From assembly GCA_964590395.1 (NCBI GenBank), contig CAZPVT010000013.1, positions 1 to 51,546 on the forward strand: a DNA stretch of 51,546 bases, written 5' to 3'. Under the pieces are notes generated by a model that had not been told where the DNA came from, did not search any database, and saw nothing but the letters and a program-made list of their open reading frames with translations. Source of the DNA: JAOABP01 sp964590395. Its GTDB lineage: Bacteria; Hydrothermota; Tepidihabitantia; Tepidihabitantales; Tepidihabitantaceae. The translations under genes and the position numbers were made by a program. Below are positions 26,217 through 33,650 of this stretch, in pieces (position 1 is the stretch's first letter; every line of letters starts with the position of its first letter).

Positions 26217-27711
26217 CATTCTTGATCCAGCGCTGGCGTTCCGCTTCCAGGGCGCGGAGTTCCGAAGTCGAGATGCCGGTGGGATAGTTACCGTTAAAGC
26301 AGGCGGTGCAGAACTGCCGGTTGGTCAGCGGACCTGCTACCGCTTTTATCAGTCCTTCGTAAGTCTGATAGATCAATTCATCCGCGCCGATTATTTCGGC
26401 GATCTGCCTTTCGGTTTTGCCTTTGGCGATGAATTCGCCGCGCGTCATCATATCAATCCCGTAAACACAGGGATGACGTAGCGGTGGTGCGGTTACCGCC
26501 AGGTAAACCCGGCGCGCGCCAGCATCACGCACCATCTGGACGATTTCCTTAGAGGTGGTGCCCCGAACGATTGAGTCATCAATCAGCAGTATGTCTTTCC
26601 CCTTAATCTGGGATCGGACCGGGTTGAGTTTCTGGCGTACCGAGACCGAGCGGTTGACAGTTGCTGGGGTAATGAAGGTGCGGGCAATGTATCGGTTTTT
26701 AATCAAACCTTCGCGTAGTTCCAGCTTCAAAAGCCGGGCAAGTGCCACCCCGGCAGGGCGCGCAGTATCCGGAACCGGTATTACCAGGTCGGCTTTTATT
26801 CCCCGACGTTGCACTTCGTCTGCCAGTGCTTCACCAAGCCGGAGCCGAGCTTCATAGACCTCAATTCCATCTATCACCGAGTCAGGTCGGGCAAAATAGA
26901 CATATTCAAAAATGCAGGTGTGCAGGTCTCCGGGTGCTACCTGGCAGTGATGCAGGTGGTGGTGCCGATCGATAAACACCGCTTCACCGGGAAGGATATC
27001 CCGGAACTGCTCAAAACCTAACAGGTCAAGTGCGACGCTTTCTGAAGCGATGGCGTATTCGTAAACCGGTCTTTTCTTCAGCATGCCGTGGCGGGTGCTC
27101 CTCGGGTCGTAGGCGGTGGTTACCGGCCGTTTACCGATGACCAGCGGTCTGATCCCTTTGGAGTCCCGGAAGGCAACCAGTCCGTGCTGATGAATCAGCG
27201 CGACAGCCGAATAGGCACCATTTGCCCGGCGGAATACGGCGCTGACTGCCTGAAAGATGTGCTCTGGTTTTATCGTTGTCAAACGGGATTTTTCCAGTTC
27301 CAGGGCAAAGATATTCATAATCGGCTCCACATCGCAGAAACTGGTCAACTGGCGCAGGTCTTTAGTTTCAAGTTCGTGGCGCAGGGAAAAGTAGTTGGTC
27401 AGATTGCCGTTATGAACCATACCGATGCCATAGGGGTGATTGATAAAGAACGGTTGAGCGTCTTCGCTGTGTCCGGGACCGATAGTGGGATAACGGGTAT
27501 GGCCAATTCCCAGTGCGCCGGTCAGTCGGGGCAGGTTTTTTTCGTTAAATATCCGGCTTACCAGCCCGTTACCCTTTTTCATATGCAGGGTAACATCTGA
27601 AGTTAGGATGCCGGCAGAGTCCTGACCCCGGTGTTGAAGCGCTAATAGTCCTTGTACCAGGTCCGGTCCGACCTGCTGATTAAAATAGAAGAGCCCCAGT
27701 ACGCCACACAT
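26194..27711 (-). CDS. purF: Amidophosphoribosyltransferase PurF
   Basis: A 505-residue enzyme for the first committed step of purine synthesis (PRPP plus glutamine to phosphoribosylamine). Cys2 (MCGVLGLFYF) is the N-terminal nucleophile of the class II glutaminase domain, and there is no propeptide beyond the initiator Met. The PRPP loop is ILLIDDSIVRGTTSKEIV. Four cysteines that match the Bacillus-type Fe-S ligands are present: in CIFEYVYFARPDS, RHPCVYGIDM, and FCTACFNGNYP, so an oxygen-sensitive [4Fe-4S] form is likely. It overlaps ftsZ tail to tail and has no clear ribosome site. Confidence 0.95.
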   Translation of the reverse strand: MCGVLGLFYFNQQVGPDLVQGLLALQHRGQDSAGILTSDVTLHMKKGNGLVSRIFNEKNLPRLTGALGIGHTRYPTIGPGHSEDAQPFFINHPYGIGMVHNGNLTNYFSLRHELETKDLRQLTSFCDVEPIMNIFALELEKSRLTTIKPEHIFQAVSAVFRRANGAYSAVALIHQHGLVAFRDSKGIRPLVIGKRPVTTAYDPRSTRHGMLKKRPVYEYAIASESVALDLLGFEQFRDILPGEAVFIDRHHHLHHCQVAPGDLHTCIFEYVYFARPDSVIDGIEVYEARLRLGEALADEVQRRGIKADLVIPVPDTARPAGVALARLLKLELREGLIKNRYIARTFITPATVNRSVSVRQKLNPVRSQIKGKDILLIDDSIVRGTTSKEIVQMVRDAGARRVYLAVTAPPLRHPCVYGIDMMTRGEFIAKGKTERQIAEIIGADELIYQTYEGLIKAVAGPLTNRQFCTACFNGNYPTGISTSELRALEAERQRWIKNVNPSAAG

Positions 27712-27719
27712 TCATTAAT

Positions 27720-27725
27720 TTTATA
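27720..27725 (-). promoter_or_regulatory. -10-like element close to purF start
   Basis: On the minus strand TATAAA occupies 27725-27720, eight bases before the purF ATG at 27711, and no ribosome site lies between. The -35 side is poor (TTGCAT with a 14-base spacer). It may drive a near-leaderless purF transcript. Confidence 0.35.
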
Positions 27726-27833
27726 GTCCCCGGCGGAAAATGCAAATTTAGGATACGATGTGGTTACATAACCAAACTTTTCCCTTTCCCGTCATCGTAT
27801 TCTGCTTGAGGGAGGTGGAGTCCATCATTTACT

Positions 27834-27933
27834 CGTCATTGCGAGGCACGCAGTGCCGTGGCAATCTATGAGCGGATAAACTGGCATCAAATGCAAAGAG
27901 ATTGCTTCCTGCCTTCGGCAGTTCGCAATGACG
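27834..27933. repeat. Palindromic intergenic repeat, unit 1
   Basis: A 100-base unit with nested inverted arms: outer CGTCATTGCGAGG paired with TTCGCAATGACG, inner GGCAATCT paired with AGATTGC. It belongs to the widespread 'GTCATTGCGAGG...GAAGCAATCT' family of extragenic palindromes seen in many bacterial genomes. No transposase is nearby. Confidence 0.8.
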
Positions 27934-27941
27934 AAAGGAAA

Positions 27942-28034
27942 GTCATCGCGAGGAGCGTTAGCGACGAAGCAATCTAAAAGTGGATAAATTGGCATTACAC
28001 GCAGAGAGATTGCTTCGCTACCGCTCGCAATGAC
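27942..28034. repeat. Palindromic intergenic repeat, unit 2
   Basis: A second, diverged copy in the same orientation, starting GTCATCGCGAGGAGCG and ending CTCGCAATGAC, with inner GAAGCAATCT and AGATTGCTTC arms. It follows unit 1 by 8 bases. The minus-strand open frame across both units is a by-product of the repeat. Bases 28035-28132 hold only a faint partial arm (GGAATGACGAG) and no gene. Confidence 0.8.
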
Positions 28035-28132
28035 AAGGGAAGGGAGACGGTTCGGAATGACGAGTTGGAGGGAAGTCAGTGTATTCTGCGGAAGACAGGT
28101 GGCAATCTCCAACTTTGGATTAACTGGTGTTT

Positions 28133-28435
28133 TTAACTTAAAGGTTAAATTAGATTAACTGTTTGAATTGTCTTATTTTATATTATGGACGATATTTGAA
28201 ACCCTACCCAGGGGGCAGTATCGGGGATGGTATCCATTAGGGTTGTGGTTTGGGTTACAGGATGGGTTTTAGGTATGGTGGTGGTTTTGGTGATAGTGTG
28301 AGCGGTGTTTGTCGTTTATGACAGGGTTCTAACTTTGGTTGGTTTTACGGTGGTTAGCAGGGTTTGCGGTTGGGTTGATGTTTTGCTTGTGGTTCTGGTG
28401 ATGATGGGGGTTGTAGCAGGAGTAATGCCGAGAGT
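28133..28435 (+). repeat. G/T-rich intergenic element, copy B
   Basis: This has the same module order as 3242-3560. An imperfect palindrome TTAACTTAAAGGTTAA (28133-28148) is followed by A/T-rich DNA, a GC block that can form a stem (AACCCTA about 28200 with TAGGGTT about 28238), and about 200 bases of C-poor, G/T-dominated plus strand. Words shared with copy A include CAGGGTTCT and AGCAGGGTTTG in the same order, and GGGGGCAGTA is shared with 48444-48453. A weak hydrophobic open frame (28305-28676) runs through it and into the end of the next gene, and is not credible. No gene is seen between 27712 and 28489. Confidence 0.45.
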
Positions 28436-28489
28436 AGTAAGGAGAGTTGCGAGACCGGTCAGGACAGCACAGGTGTTGATAAGGACCGG

Positions 28490-28780
28490 TCAGGTCGTTA
28501 CCTTTTTTACCTTATCCTGCATCGTTTGTTGTTTGTCCCGTCGGTCATCAATTTTGATCGTGGTTATCAGGCGCGGACAGCCGATTGAGGTTAGTTTTTC
28601 GTGGATCTGTCTTATAGTCTGGAAGATAGTTTCCCAGTCTCCTTCTATACAGGTGCCCATCGGATTTACCGAATAGTTTAATCCGCTGTTTTTTATTATC
28701 TCCAGCGCGGTCCGCACATACCTGCTGACACTCGCGGTATTGGTGCCGACCGGGACAACGCTGATTTCAACTATCGGCAT
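28490..28780 (-). CDS. Thiamine-binding protein, MTH1187/YqgV family
   Basis: A 96-residue small ferredoxin-like-fold protein of the former DUF77 family, members of which bind thiamine. Family features are the N-terminal strand IVEISVVPVGTNTASVSRYV and the central YSVNPMGTCIEGDWETIFQTIRQIHEKL. It is full length. It lies 8 bases downstream of the ferredoxin:thioredoxin reductase gene, at the distal end of the Fe-S/redox run, but no other thiamine gene is near. Its role in this context is unknown. Confidence 0.85.
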   Translation of the reverse strand: MPIVEISVVPVGTNTASVSRYVRTALEIIKNSGLNYSVNPMGTCIEGDWETIFQTIRQIHEKLTSIGCPRLITTIKIDDRRDKQQTMQDKVKKVTT

Positions 28781-28788
28781 AGTTCACC

Positions 28789-29301
28789 TCACAGAAACCT
28801 TTCAAACCTTTCTTTGTCTGCTTTGCAGATTGGGCATTTGCCCGGCGGTTCGTTGCGCGCACAGAGGTAACCGCAGACTTTGCACCTCCAGACCGGATAG
28901 GCAAGTTGGGTTGGTGTTGTTTGCTGGGGTTGCGGTGCGGGTTCAGAATAGCCTCCAATCATAAACTTTGTGGGGCGACGTTCCGGAATTGAGCCGTGCG
29001 GTATTTTGCGGTTTATCCAGTCTTCAGAAACATAAAGGGCACAGTAACAGGCACCGTATTCCTCAAGGTCGCTGTCCCGATAATAACAGGGGCAGATGAT
29101 ATCAATGTCTTTATTTTTTTCACCGAGGGCAAGACGGCAGGGACAGGCATGGTAACCGTAACGTTTTTCGTTGGTCAATAAGCCGGCGACCAGTTTTAAG
29201 GTGAAGTTGCGGTCTGGGTTAAGGTGGTAACCGCCCTCCTCTGCCTCTTTTTGCAGTTGTTCGTAGAGTTTGATGATTTCGGGTGTGAACTCTTCGTTCA
29301 T
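28789..29301 (-). CDS. Ferredoxin:thioredoxin reductase catalytic chain fused to rubredoxin-like domain
   Basis: A 170-residue fusion. Residues about 1-115 are the FTR catalytic (beta) chain, whose [4Fe-4S] cluster and active-site disulfide reduce thioredoxins with ferredoxin electrons. The cysteine pairs are C53-P-C55, C70-P-C72 and C85-Y-C87; the last is CHC in the plant and cyanobacterial enzymes. A Pro/Gln/Thr-rich linker (about 120-135) leads to a rubredoxin-like metal site with C140/C143 and C156/C159 (WRCKVCGY, then GKCPICKA). The fused domain may feed electrons to the cluster. It sits 2 bases after the glutaredoxin-like gene, so the two are translationally close. Confidence 0.88.
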   Translation of the reverse strand: MNEEFTPEIIKLYEQLQKEAEEGGYHLNPDRNFTLKLVAGLLTNEKRYGYHACPCRLALGEKNKDIDIICPCYYRDSDLEEYGACYCALYVSEDWINRKIPHGSIPERRPTKFMIGGYSEPAPQPQQTTPTQLAYPVWRCKVCGYLCARNEPPGKCPICKADKERFERFL

Positions 29302-29303
29302 AG

Positions 29304-29600
29304 TCAGATGCCGAGCAGTTGTTTGATTTTTTCCTCATCGTAGCCAACGACCACCTGGTCGTTGATGACAATCGTCGGGAAGGAACTGCGGGGGTTAAAC
29401 TGGCGAACCTGGTTTAGTGCCTCTTCCCGTTCTTCGCCGGTGGTGAGGTCAACGTCAATAAACTGGTATTCAATTCCGTATTTCTGAAGTAGTTCTTTTG
29501 TCATCCGGCACCACCCGCAGGTGGATAAGGCATAGATGGTTACGCGGTGCTGGTTGTTTTGACCGCTTACTTTTTGGAATGGCATATTTAATCCTTTCAT
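29304..29600 (-). CDS. Glutaredoxin-like protein (CGWC active site)
   Basis: A 98-residue thioredoxin-fold protein. After a short polar N-terminus it has a beta strand and active site TIYALSTCGWCRMTKELL (C28, C31), the YQFIDVDL strand, and the cis-Pro loop SFPTIVINDQVVVGYDEEKI, all typical of NrdH/glutaredoxin-like proteins. The CGWC dipeptide is unlike the CPYC of classical glutaredoxins. Its start overlaps the iscU stop (ATGA), and the FTR gene follows, so it is a likely substrate of that reductase. Confidence 0.9.
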   Translation of the reverse strand: MKGLNMPFQKVSGQNNQHRVTIYALSTCGWCRMTKELLQKYGIEYQFIDVDLTTGEEREEALNQVRQFNPRSSFPTIVINDQVVVGYDEEKIKQLLGI

Positions 29601-30127
29601 TTTATTTCTTTACTACAGTGCGGACAGCTAGTTGAGTTTTGGGGCAGGGGGTGTCCGCATTCAGGACAGAGTTCAATTTTTGTTCCGCAGGGCCGGCAGA
29701 GATTTTTGTCACCGATGAGGGGCTGGTTGCAATAGGGACAGCGGCATTCGGGCTGGGGTTGCTTTTGTTTGCGCAGGTAGTCCTGAATTGCAGCATGGAG
29801 GGCATCCGCGCCAAGGTTGGAGCAGTGCATTTTGTTGGGCGGCAAGCCGCCGAGTTCGACAGCAACCTGTTCGTTGGTGATTTTCAGCGCCTCTTCAATG
29901 GTCTTGCCTTTTGCCATTTCACTGACCATTGAGGAGACCGCGATCGCTGCACCACAGCCAAAGGTTTTGAATTTGACATCGGTGATAACGCCGTTGTCCA
30001 CCTTGATATAAAAGGTCATCATATCACCGCAAACCGGGTTGCCGACTTCGCCGACGCCGTCCGGGTTTTCAATTTCACCGACATTGCGGGGGTTGCGGAA
30101 ATGTTCCATTACTTTTTCCGAATACAT
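29597..30127 (-). CDS. iscU: IscU-type Fe-S scaffold fused to a double zinc ribbon
   Basis: A 176-residue protein. Residues 1-120 are the IscU/NifU-N scaffold on which Fe-S clusters form, with ligand residues C33 (NPVCGD, D35), C58 (FGCGAAIAVSS) and H101-C102 (KMHCSNL). Residues about 128-171 add two CxxC...CxxC zinc-ribbon units (C130/C133 with C144/C147; C154/C157 with C168/C171), which are absent from ordinary IscU. The ribbon could bind Zn or Fe, or mediate partner contact. The CAGGAG ribosome site precedes the ATG. It lies directly after the PLP-less iscS gene, 15 bases away. Confidence 0.92.
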   Translation of the reverse strand: MYSEKVMEHFRNPRNVGEIENPDGVGEVGNPVCGDMMTFYIKVDNGVITDVKFKTFGCGAAIAVSSMVSEMAKGKTIEEALKITNEQVAVELGGLPPNKMHCSNLGADALHAAIQDYLRKQKQPQPECRCPYCNQPLIGDKNLCRPCGTKIELCPECGHPLPQNSTSCPHCSKEIK

Positions 30128-30142
30128 ACACTCAACTCCTGA

Positions 30143-31372
30143 TTAATTATTATTTTCCTCATTATAGTGGTGTTGTCCAGCTGGGAAGTTATAGGGGTTT
30201 TCGCCTTTCAGGTATTTGGCATAAAGCGGAGAGAAACTGCGCAGACGCTGGACAATCGGTGGCAGTTGGTTAAGAAAATAGTCAATCTCCGTGTCGGTGT
30301 TGTCTTTACCCAGTGTGAGCAACAGAGAGGATTGGGCAATGACCGGTTCAATGCCAATGGCGGTAAGTACATGGGAGGCTTTGAGGGTGCGGGCGGTGCA
30401 GGCCGAGCCTGAAGCGACAGCGATGCCCAGATCATCAAGGGATAGTAGTAGCGCTTCCCCTTCAACAAATTCTACGCAGAGGCTGACCACACCGGGTAGT
30501 CGGTCAGTGGGATGTCCAGTAAAGACCAGCCGTTCAATTTTCCGGGGCAGTTCGGTGTAAAGACGATGGCTATACCGTTTCATCTTTTCTATCCAGTTCG
30601 GTAACTGAACAGCACAGATTTCCGCTGCTTTGCCCATTCCGGCAATTGCCGCGATATTTTCAGTTCCGGCGCGGCGCCCCCTTTCCTGAAAGCCACCATC
30701 AATGAGCGGGTATATCCTTATACCCTGCCGGAGATATAGGACCCCAGCACCCTTGGGACCGTAGATCGATTGGGCAGAGAAGGTATAGGCATCAACATCC
30801 AGTTCCTGGATGTCAACCGGTATTCTGCCCAGCGCGGCAGTGCCATCAGAGTGTATGAGAACCTTTTTTTCGTGGCAGATCCGAACGAGTTCTTTTAGTG
30901 GCTGGATTGTGCCAATTTCATAGTTGGCATGCATTATTGATACAAGTATGGTGCTGGGTTTGATCGCGCGGGCAATCTCTTCCGGGTCAACCTTGCCGTA
31001 GTGGTCAACATTTAAGACGGTGAATTCAAATCCCAATCGTTTTAAGGTTTTAGTTTGCTCGATGATTGATAGATGTTCGATGGCAGAGATGATGAGATGG
31101 TTGCCTTTGTTGCGGTGGGCAAGGGCAATTCCTTTGAGCGCTAAGTTGTTGCTTTCTGATGCGGAGGCAGTGAAGATTATACTTTCGGGCTGGGCGTTGA
31201 TCAGATGGGAAATTTGTTCCCGGGCAGTTGCCAGTGCTTCGCGTGTCGGCTTGCCAAACTGGTGCAGACTGCTCGGGTTGCCAAACTGTTCGCGCAGGAA
31301 TGGCACCATGGCTTCGTAGGCTTCAGGAAGAAGCGGGGTGGCGTTGGCGTGGTCAAAGTAAATTCGCTTCAT
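30143..31372 (-). CDS. iscS: IscS/NifS homologue lacking the PLP lysine
   Basis: A 409-residue fold-type I aminotransferase-like protein, clearly IscS/NifS by its length and segments (NPSSLHQFG, EIGTIQP, GPKGAG, SGSACTAR). Compared with E. coli IscS, the Schiff-base Lys206 position is Ser202 and the preceding His205 is Gln201 (FSAQSIYGPKG instead of SGHKIYGPKG). Asn155 is Tyr151 (HANYEIG) and Gln183 is Ala179. Kept are His100 (His104), Asp176 (Asp180), Ser199 and the persulfide Cys325 (Cys328). It should therefore not make a normal PLP aldimine or desulfurate cysteine. A scaffold or persulfide-relay role with the adjacent IscU is the natural reading. A PLP-lysine-less IscS is known in Archaeoglobus fulgidus. 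The C-terminal 20-25 residues are a polar extension. Confidence 0.9.
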   Translation of the reverse strand: MKRIYFDHANATPLLPEAYEAMVPFLREQFGNPSSLHQFGKPTREALATAREQISHLINAQPESIIFTASASESNNLALKGIALAHRNKGNHLIISAIEHLSIIEQTKTLKRLGFEFTVLNVDHYGKVDPEEIARAIKPSTILVSIMHANYEIGTIQPLKELVRICHEKKVLIHSDGTAALGRIPVDIQELDVDAYTFSAQSIYGPKGAGVLYLRQGIRIYPLIDGGFQERGRRAGTENIAAIAGMGKAAEICAVQLPNWIEKMKRYSHRLYTELPRKIERLVFTGHPTDRLPGVVSLCVEFVEGEALLLSLDDLGIAVASGSACTARTLKASHVLTAIGIEPVIAQSSLLLTLGKDNTDTEIDYFLNQLPPIVQRLRSFSPLYAKYLKGENPYNFPAGQHHYNEENNN

Positions 31373-31405
31373 AATTTATTTGACTCATTTGGAGAGTTAA
31401 TGGAT

Positions 31406-33208
31406 TTACATCCGCTCCATTACCTCAATACCAAGGAGACGGAGTCCGGTTTTAATCACTGTGCCGGTCATCGAGATCAGGGCAAGGCGGGTGAGTTTAA
31501 GCTGTTGCGTTTCACTGCCCAAGACCGGAATACGGTCATAAAATACTGAAAAGTTACGGGCAAGGCGGTAGATGTGGTTTGTGATACGATGTGGTTCATA
31601 ATGCCGGGCAGCAGATAGCACCGCATCCGGAAACCAGGCGAGGTCACGGAGTAGAGTTTGTTCTTCCGGTGTAACAAGCAGTGTGGGATCAGCGCCGGTG
31701 AAATCGGTGATGCCGGATTTGCGGATTATAGAACGGATGCGGGTGTACGCGTACTGAAGATAAGGTCCGGAGTCGCCATCAAGGGCAAGCATCCGGTTCC
31801 AGTCAAATATCACATCCTTGATGCGGTTCTGCGCTAGGTCAGCATATTTGATTGCACCGATGCCTACTTTGCGGGCAATCTCTGCTTTTTCTTCAGCAGG
31901 TAGTTCCCGGTCAGCCACGATTGCGCTTGCCCGTTCAATTGCCTCTTTTATTAACTCTTCTAAGAGGATGATGCGGCCGGCACGGGTGGACAGTTTACCT
32001 TCGGGTAGTAGTACTAACCCGAAGGTAATATGGATGCAAGGGGTGTCGTAGCCAAAGAGTTTGAGGGCGGCACTGAACTGCCGGAAGTAAAGGGTCTGTT
32101 CATTGCCGACAACGTATAGAATTTTTTCGGGTTGCCATTTTTCAATCCGGTATTCAGCGGTGGCGATTTCTCTGGTGGCGTAAAGGCTGGTGCCATCAGA
32201 TTTCTGTAGGATCAACGGCACTGAGATGCCGAACTTTTCCAACGGGATCAAAACGACCGGCTCTTGTTCGCCGAGGATTTCTTCTTCATCATCGGTCAAC
32301 ATCGCGGGTGGTTTTTCCATGCGGGCGATGCCCCGGGCAAACGCCCGTTCAATTACCGATGTTAGCCGGTCAACATAAAAACTTTCGCCGAGCGTAACAT
32401 CAAATTCTATTCCCAGGAGTTGATAGATCCGCTCAAATTCCTTGCAGCTTAACTGGACAAACTGTTGCCAGCGAGAGCGGGCGATATCGTCGCCAGTCTC
32501 CAGCCGGTGAAACCACTCCCGGGCTTTGGCCTTAAGACTTTTATCCTGCTTGGTGGTCTCATGAAACCGGATGTAAAGTTCCAAAAGATGCCCGGTCGGG
32601 TTCAATTTTAATTTTTCTGGTTCGCCCCAAAGTTCAAAGGCACAAAGCAGTTTGCCGAACTGGGTTCCCCAGTCGCCAAGATGGTTGTCGCCGATAATCT
32701 GGTAACCGAGGAACTTAAAGATATTATAAAGCGCCTGACCGATGATTGTGGAACGGAGATGCCCCACTGAAAACGGCTTGGCGATATTGGGCGATGAGTA
32801 GTCAATGACGATGGTCTTGTTCACCCCGATCTTAAAACTGCCGTAAAGTTCATTAGGATTATCCGTAATTGGGGCTGTAGTGCCGAAGTAATCGTTAAAG
32901 ACCTGCCGGGCAAAAAACTGCGGGTCAAATTGCAGGTTCACATAGCCCTTTAGGGCAGTGGCGGTGCGTAAGCCAGTTTGGCTTAGGTCAATTTGCCGGA
33001 CGATTTCGCGAGCAAGGGTCTCGGGTTGGACGCCACCTTTTTTCGCCAACCGGAAAATTGGCACCGCGAGGTCTGCTTCAATCCCAGGTTCCCCCCCACG
33101 GATCTCGGTGGGCTGGATTTCCAGACCGAGCGACGAAAATCTTTCGCTGATCGCACGCCGCCAGCGGAAGAGAAAGTAGTTGATTTCAGAGTCGTTCATA
33201 CCGTTCAA
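31406..33208 (-). CDS. argS: Arginyl-tRNA synthetase
   Basis: A 600-residue class I synthetase that charges tRNA-Arg. The N-terminal Add-1 domain, the HIGH-equivalent SSPNIAKPFSVGHLRSTIIGQAL (HLRS), the DNHLGDWGTQFGKLL segment, and the anticodon-binding C-terminus ending in LGIEVMERM identify it. The KMSK-like site is replaced as usual in ArgRS (the region reads LPEGKLSTRAGR). Its 5' end overlaps the EIIA gene by 23 bases; an alternative ATG at 33199 would shorten the overlap. iscS follows 33 bases downstream. Confidence 0.95.
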   Translation of the reverse strand: MNGMNDSEINYFLFRWRRAISERFSSLGLEIQPTEIRGGEPGIEADLAVPIFRLAKKGGVQPETLAREIVRQIDLSQTGLRTATALKGYVNLQFDPQFFARQVFNDYFGTTAPITDNPNELYGSFKIGVNKTIVIDYSSPNIAKPFSVGHLRSTIIGQALYNIFKFLGYQIIGDNHLGDWGTQFGKLLCAFELWGEPEKLKLNPTGHLLELYIRFHETTKQDKSLKAKAREWFHRLETGDDIARSRWQQFVQLSCKEFERIYQLLGIEFDVTLGESFYVDRLTSVIERAFARGIARMEKPPAMLTDDEEEILGEQEPVVLIPLEKFGISVPLILQKSDGTSLYATREIATAEYRIEKWQPEKILYVVGNEQTLYFRQFSAALKLFGYDTPCIHITFGLVLLPEGKLSTRAGRIILLEELIKEAIERASAIVADRELPAEEKAEIARKVGIGAIKYADLAQNRIKDVIFDWNRMLALDGDSGPYLQYAYTRIRSIIRKSGITDFTGADPTLLVTPEEQTLLRDLAWFPDAVLSAARHYEPHRITNHIYRLARNFSVFYDRIPVLGSETQQLKLTRLALISMTGTVIKTGLRLLGIEVMERM

Positions 33209-33650
33209 CTACCGCATAGACCTCGTCAGCGGTCTGTGCATTAAGTAAGCCGGTGCGCACCTCTTCACGGCGTAACAGGCTTGAGAGTTTGGCGAGGGTC
33301 CAGATGTATTCTCGTTTCATTGCTTCAGGTGCGGCGATCAGGAAGATCAGTTGGGAGGGTTTGCCGTCCAGGCTGGAGAAATCAACCCCAGCATTTGATC
33401 TGCCAAATGCCAGTACCGCATCCTTGACCGCATTGGTGCGGGCATGTGGTATGGCAACTCCGGATCCAATTCCAGTGCTTTCAAGGTTTTCCCGACGCAG
33501 GATTGCGGCGATGAATTCTGCTTCATCGCTGACCAGTCCTTCGGCAATTAACGGTGCGGTGAGTTCTTGGATGGCAGCGTTTTTTTCTTGTGCCTTCAAT
33601 TCCAGAATTACTGCTGAACGGAGCAGTAGTTCTGAGATCTTTTTGTGCAT
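33186..33650 (-). CDS. PTS EIIA-type (Fru/Ntr) domain protein
   Basis: A 154-residue stand-alone EIIA of the fructose/mannitol/nitrogen class. The phosphorylated histidine is H69 in GVAIPHARTNAV, followed by the family's LIFLIAAPE strand. No HPr, EI or transporter gene is in the window, so a regulatory (PtsN-like) or metal/stress-linked role is more likely than sugar uptake. It overlaps the upstream usp gene by one base (TGATG) and argS downstream, so it is translationally coupled. Confidence 0.88.
   Translation of the reverse strand: MHKKISELLLRSAVILELKAQEKNAAIQELTAPLIAEGLVSDEAEFIAAILRRENLESTGIGSGVAIPHARTNAVKDAVLAFGRSNAGVDFSSLDGKPSQLIFLIAAPEAMKREYIWTLAKLSSLLRREEVRTGLLNAQTADEVYAVVERYERL

Noticed and set aside
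26194..27711. PurF propeptide
   Set aside because: The start Met is directly followed by the catalytic Cys, so no propeptide cleavage is needed, although the Fe-S-type cysteines resemble the Bacillus enzyme.
27825..28112. Minus-strand open frame of 95 residues
   Set aside because: It is a translation of the GTCATTGCGAGG palindromic repeats, with the same peptide-like phrases repeated in each unit. It has no ribosome site.
28305..28676. Plus-strand open frame of 123 residues
   Set aside because: It overlaps the end of the real thiamine-binding-family gene and is Val/Leu-rich because of G/T skew.
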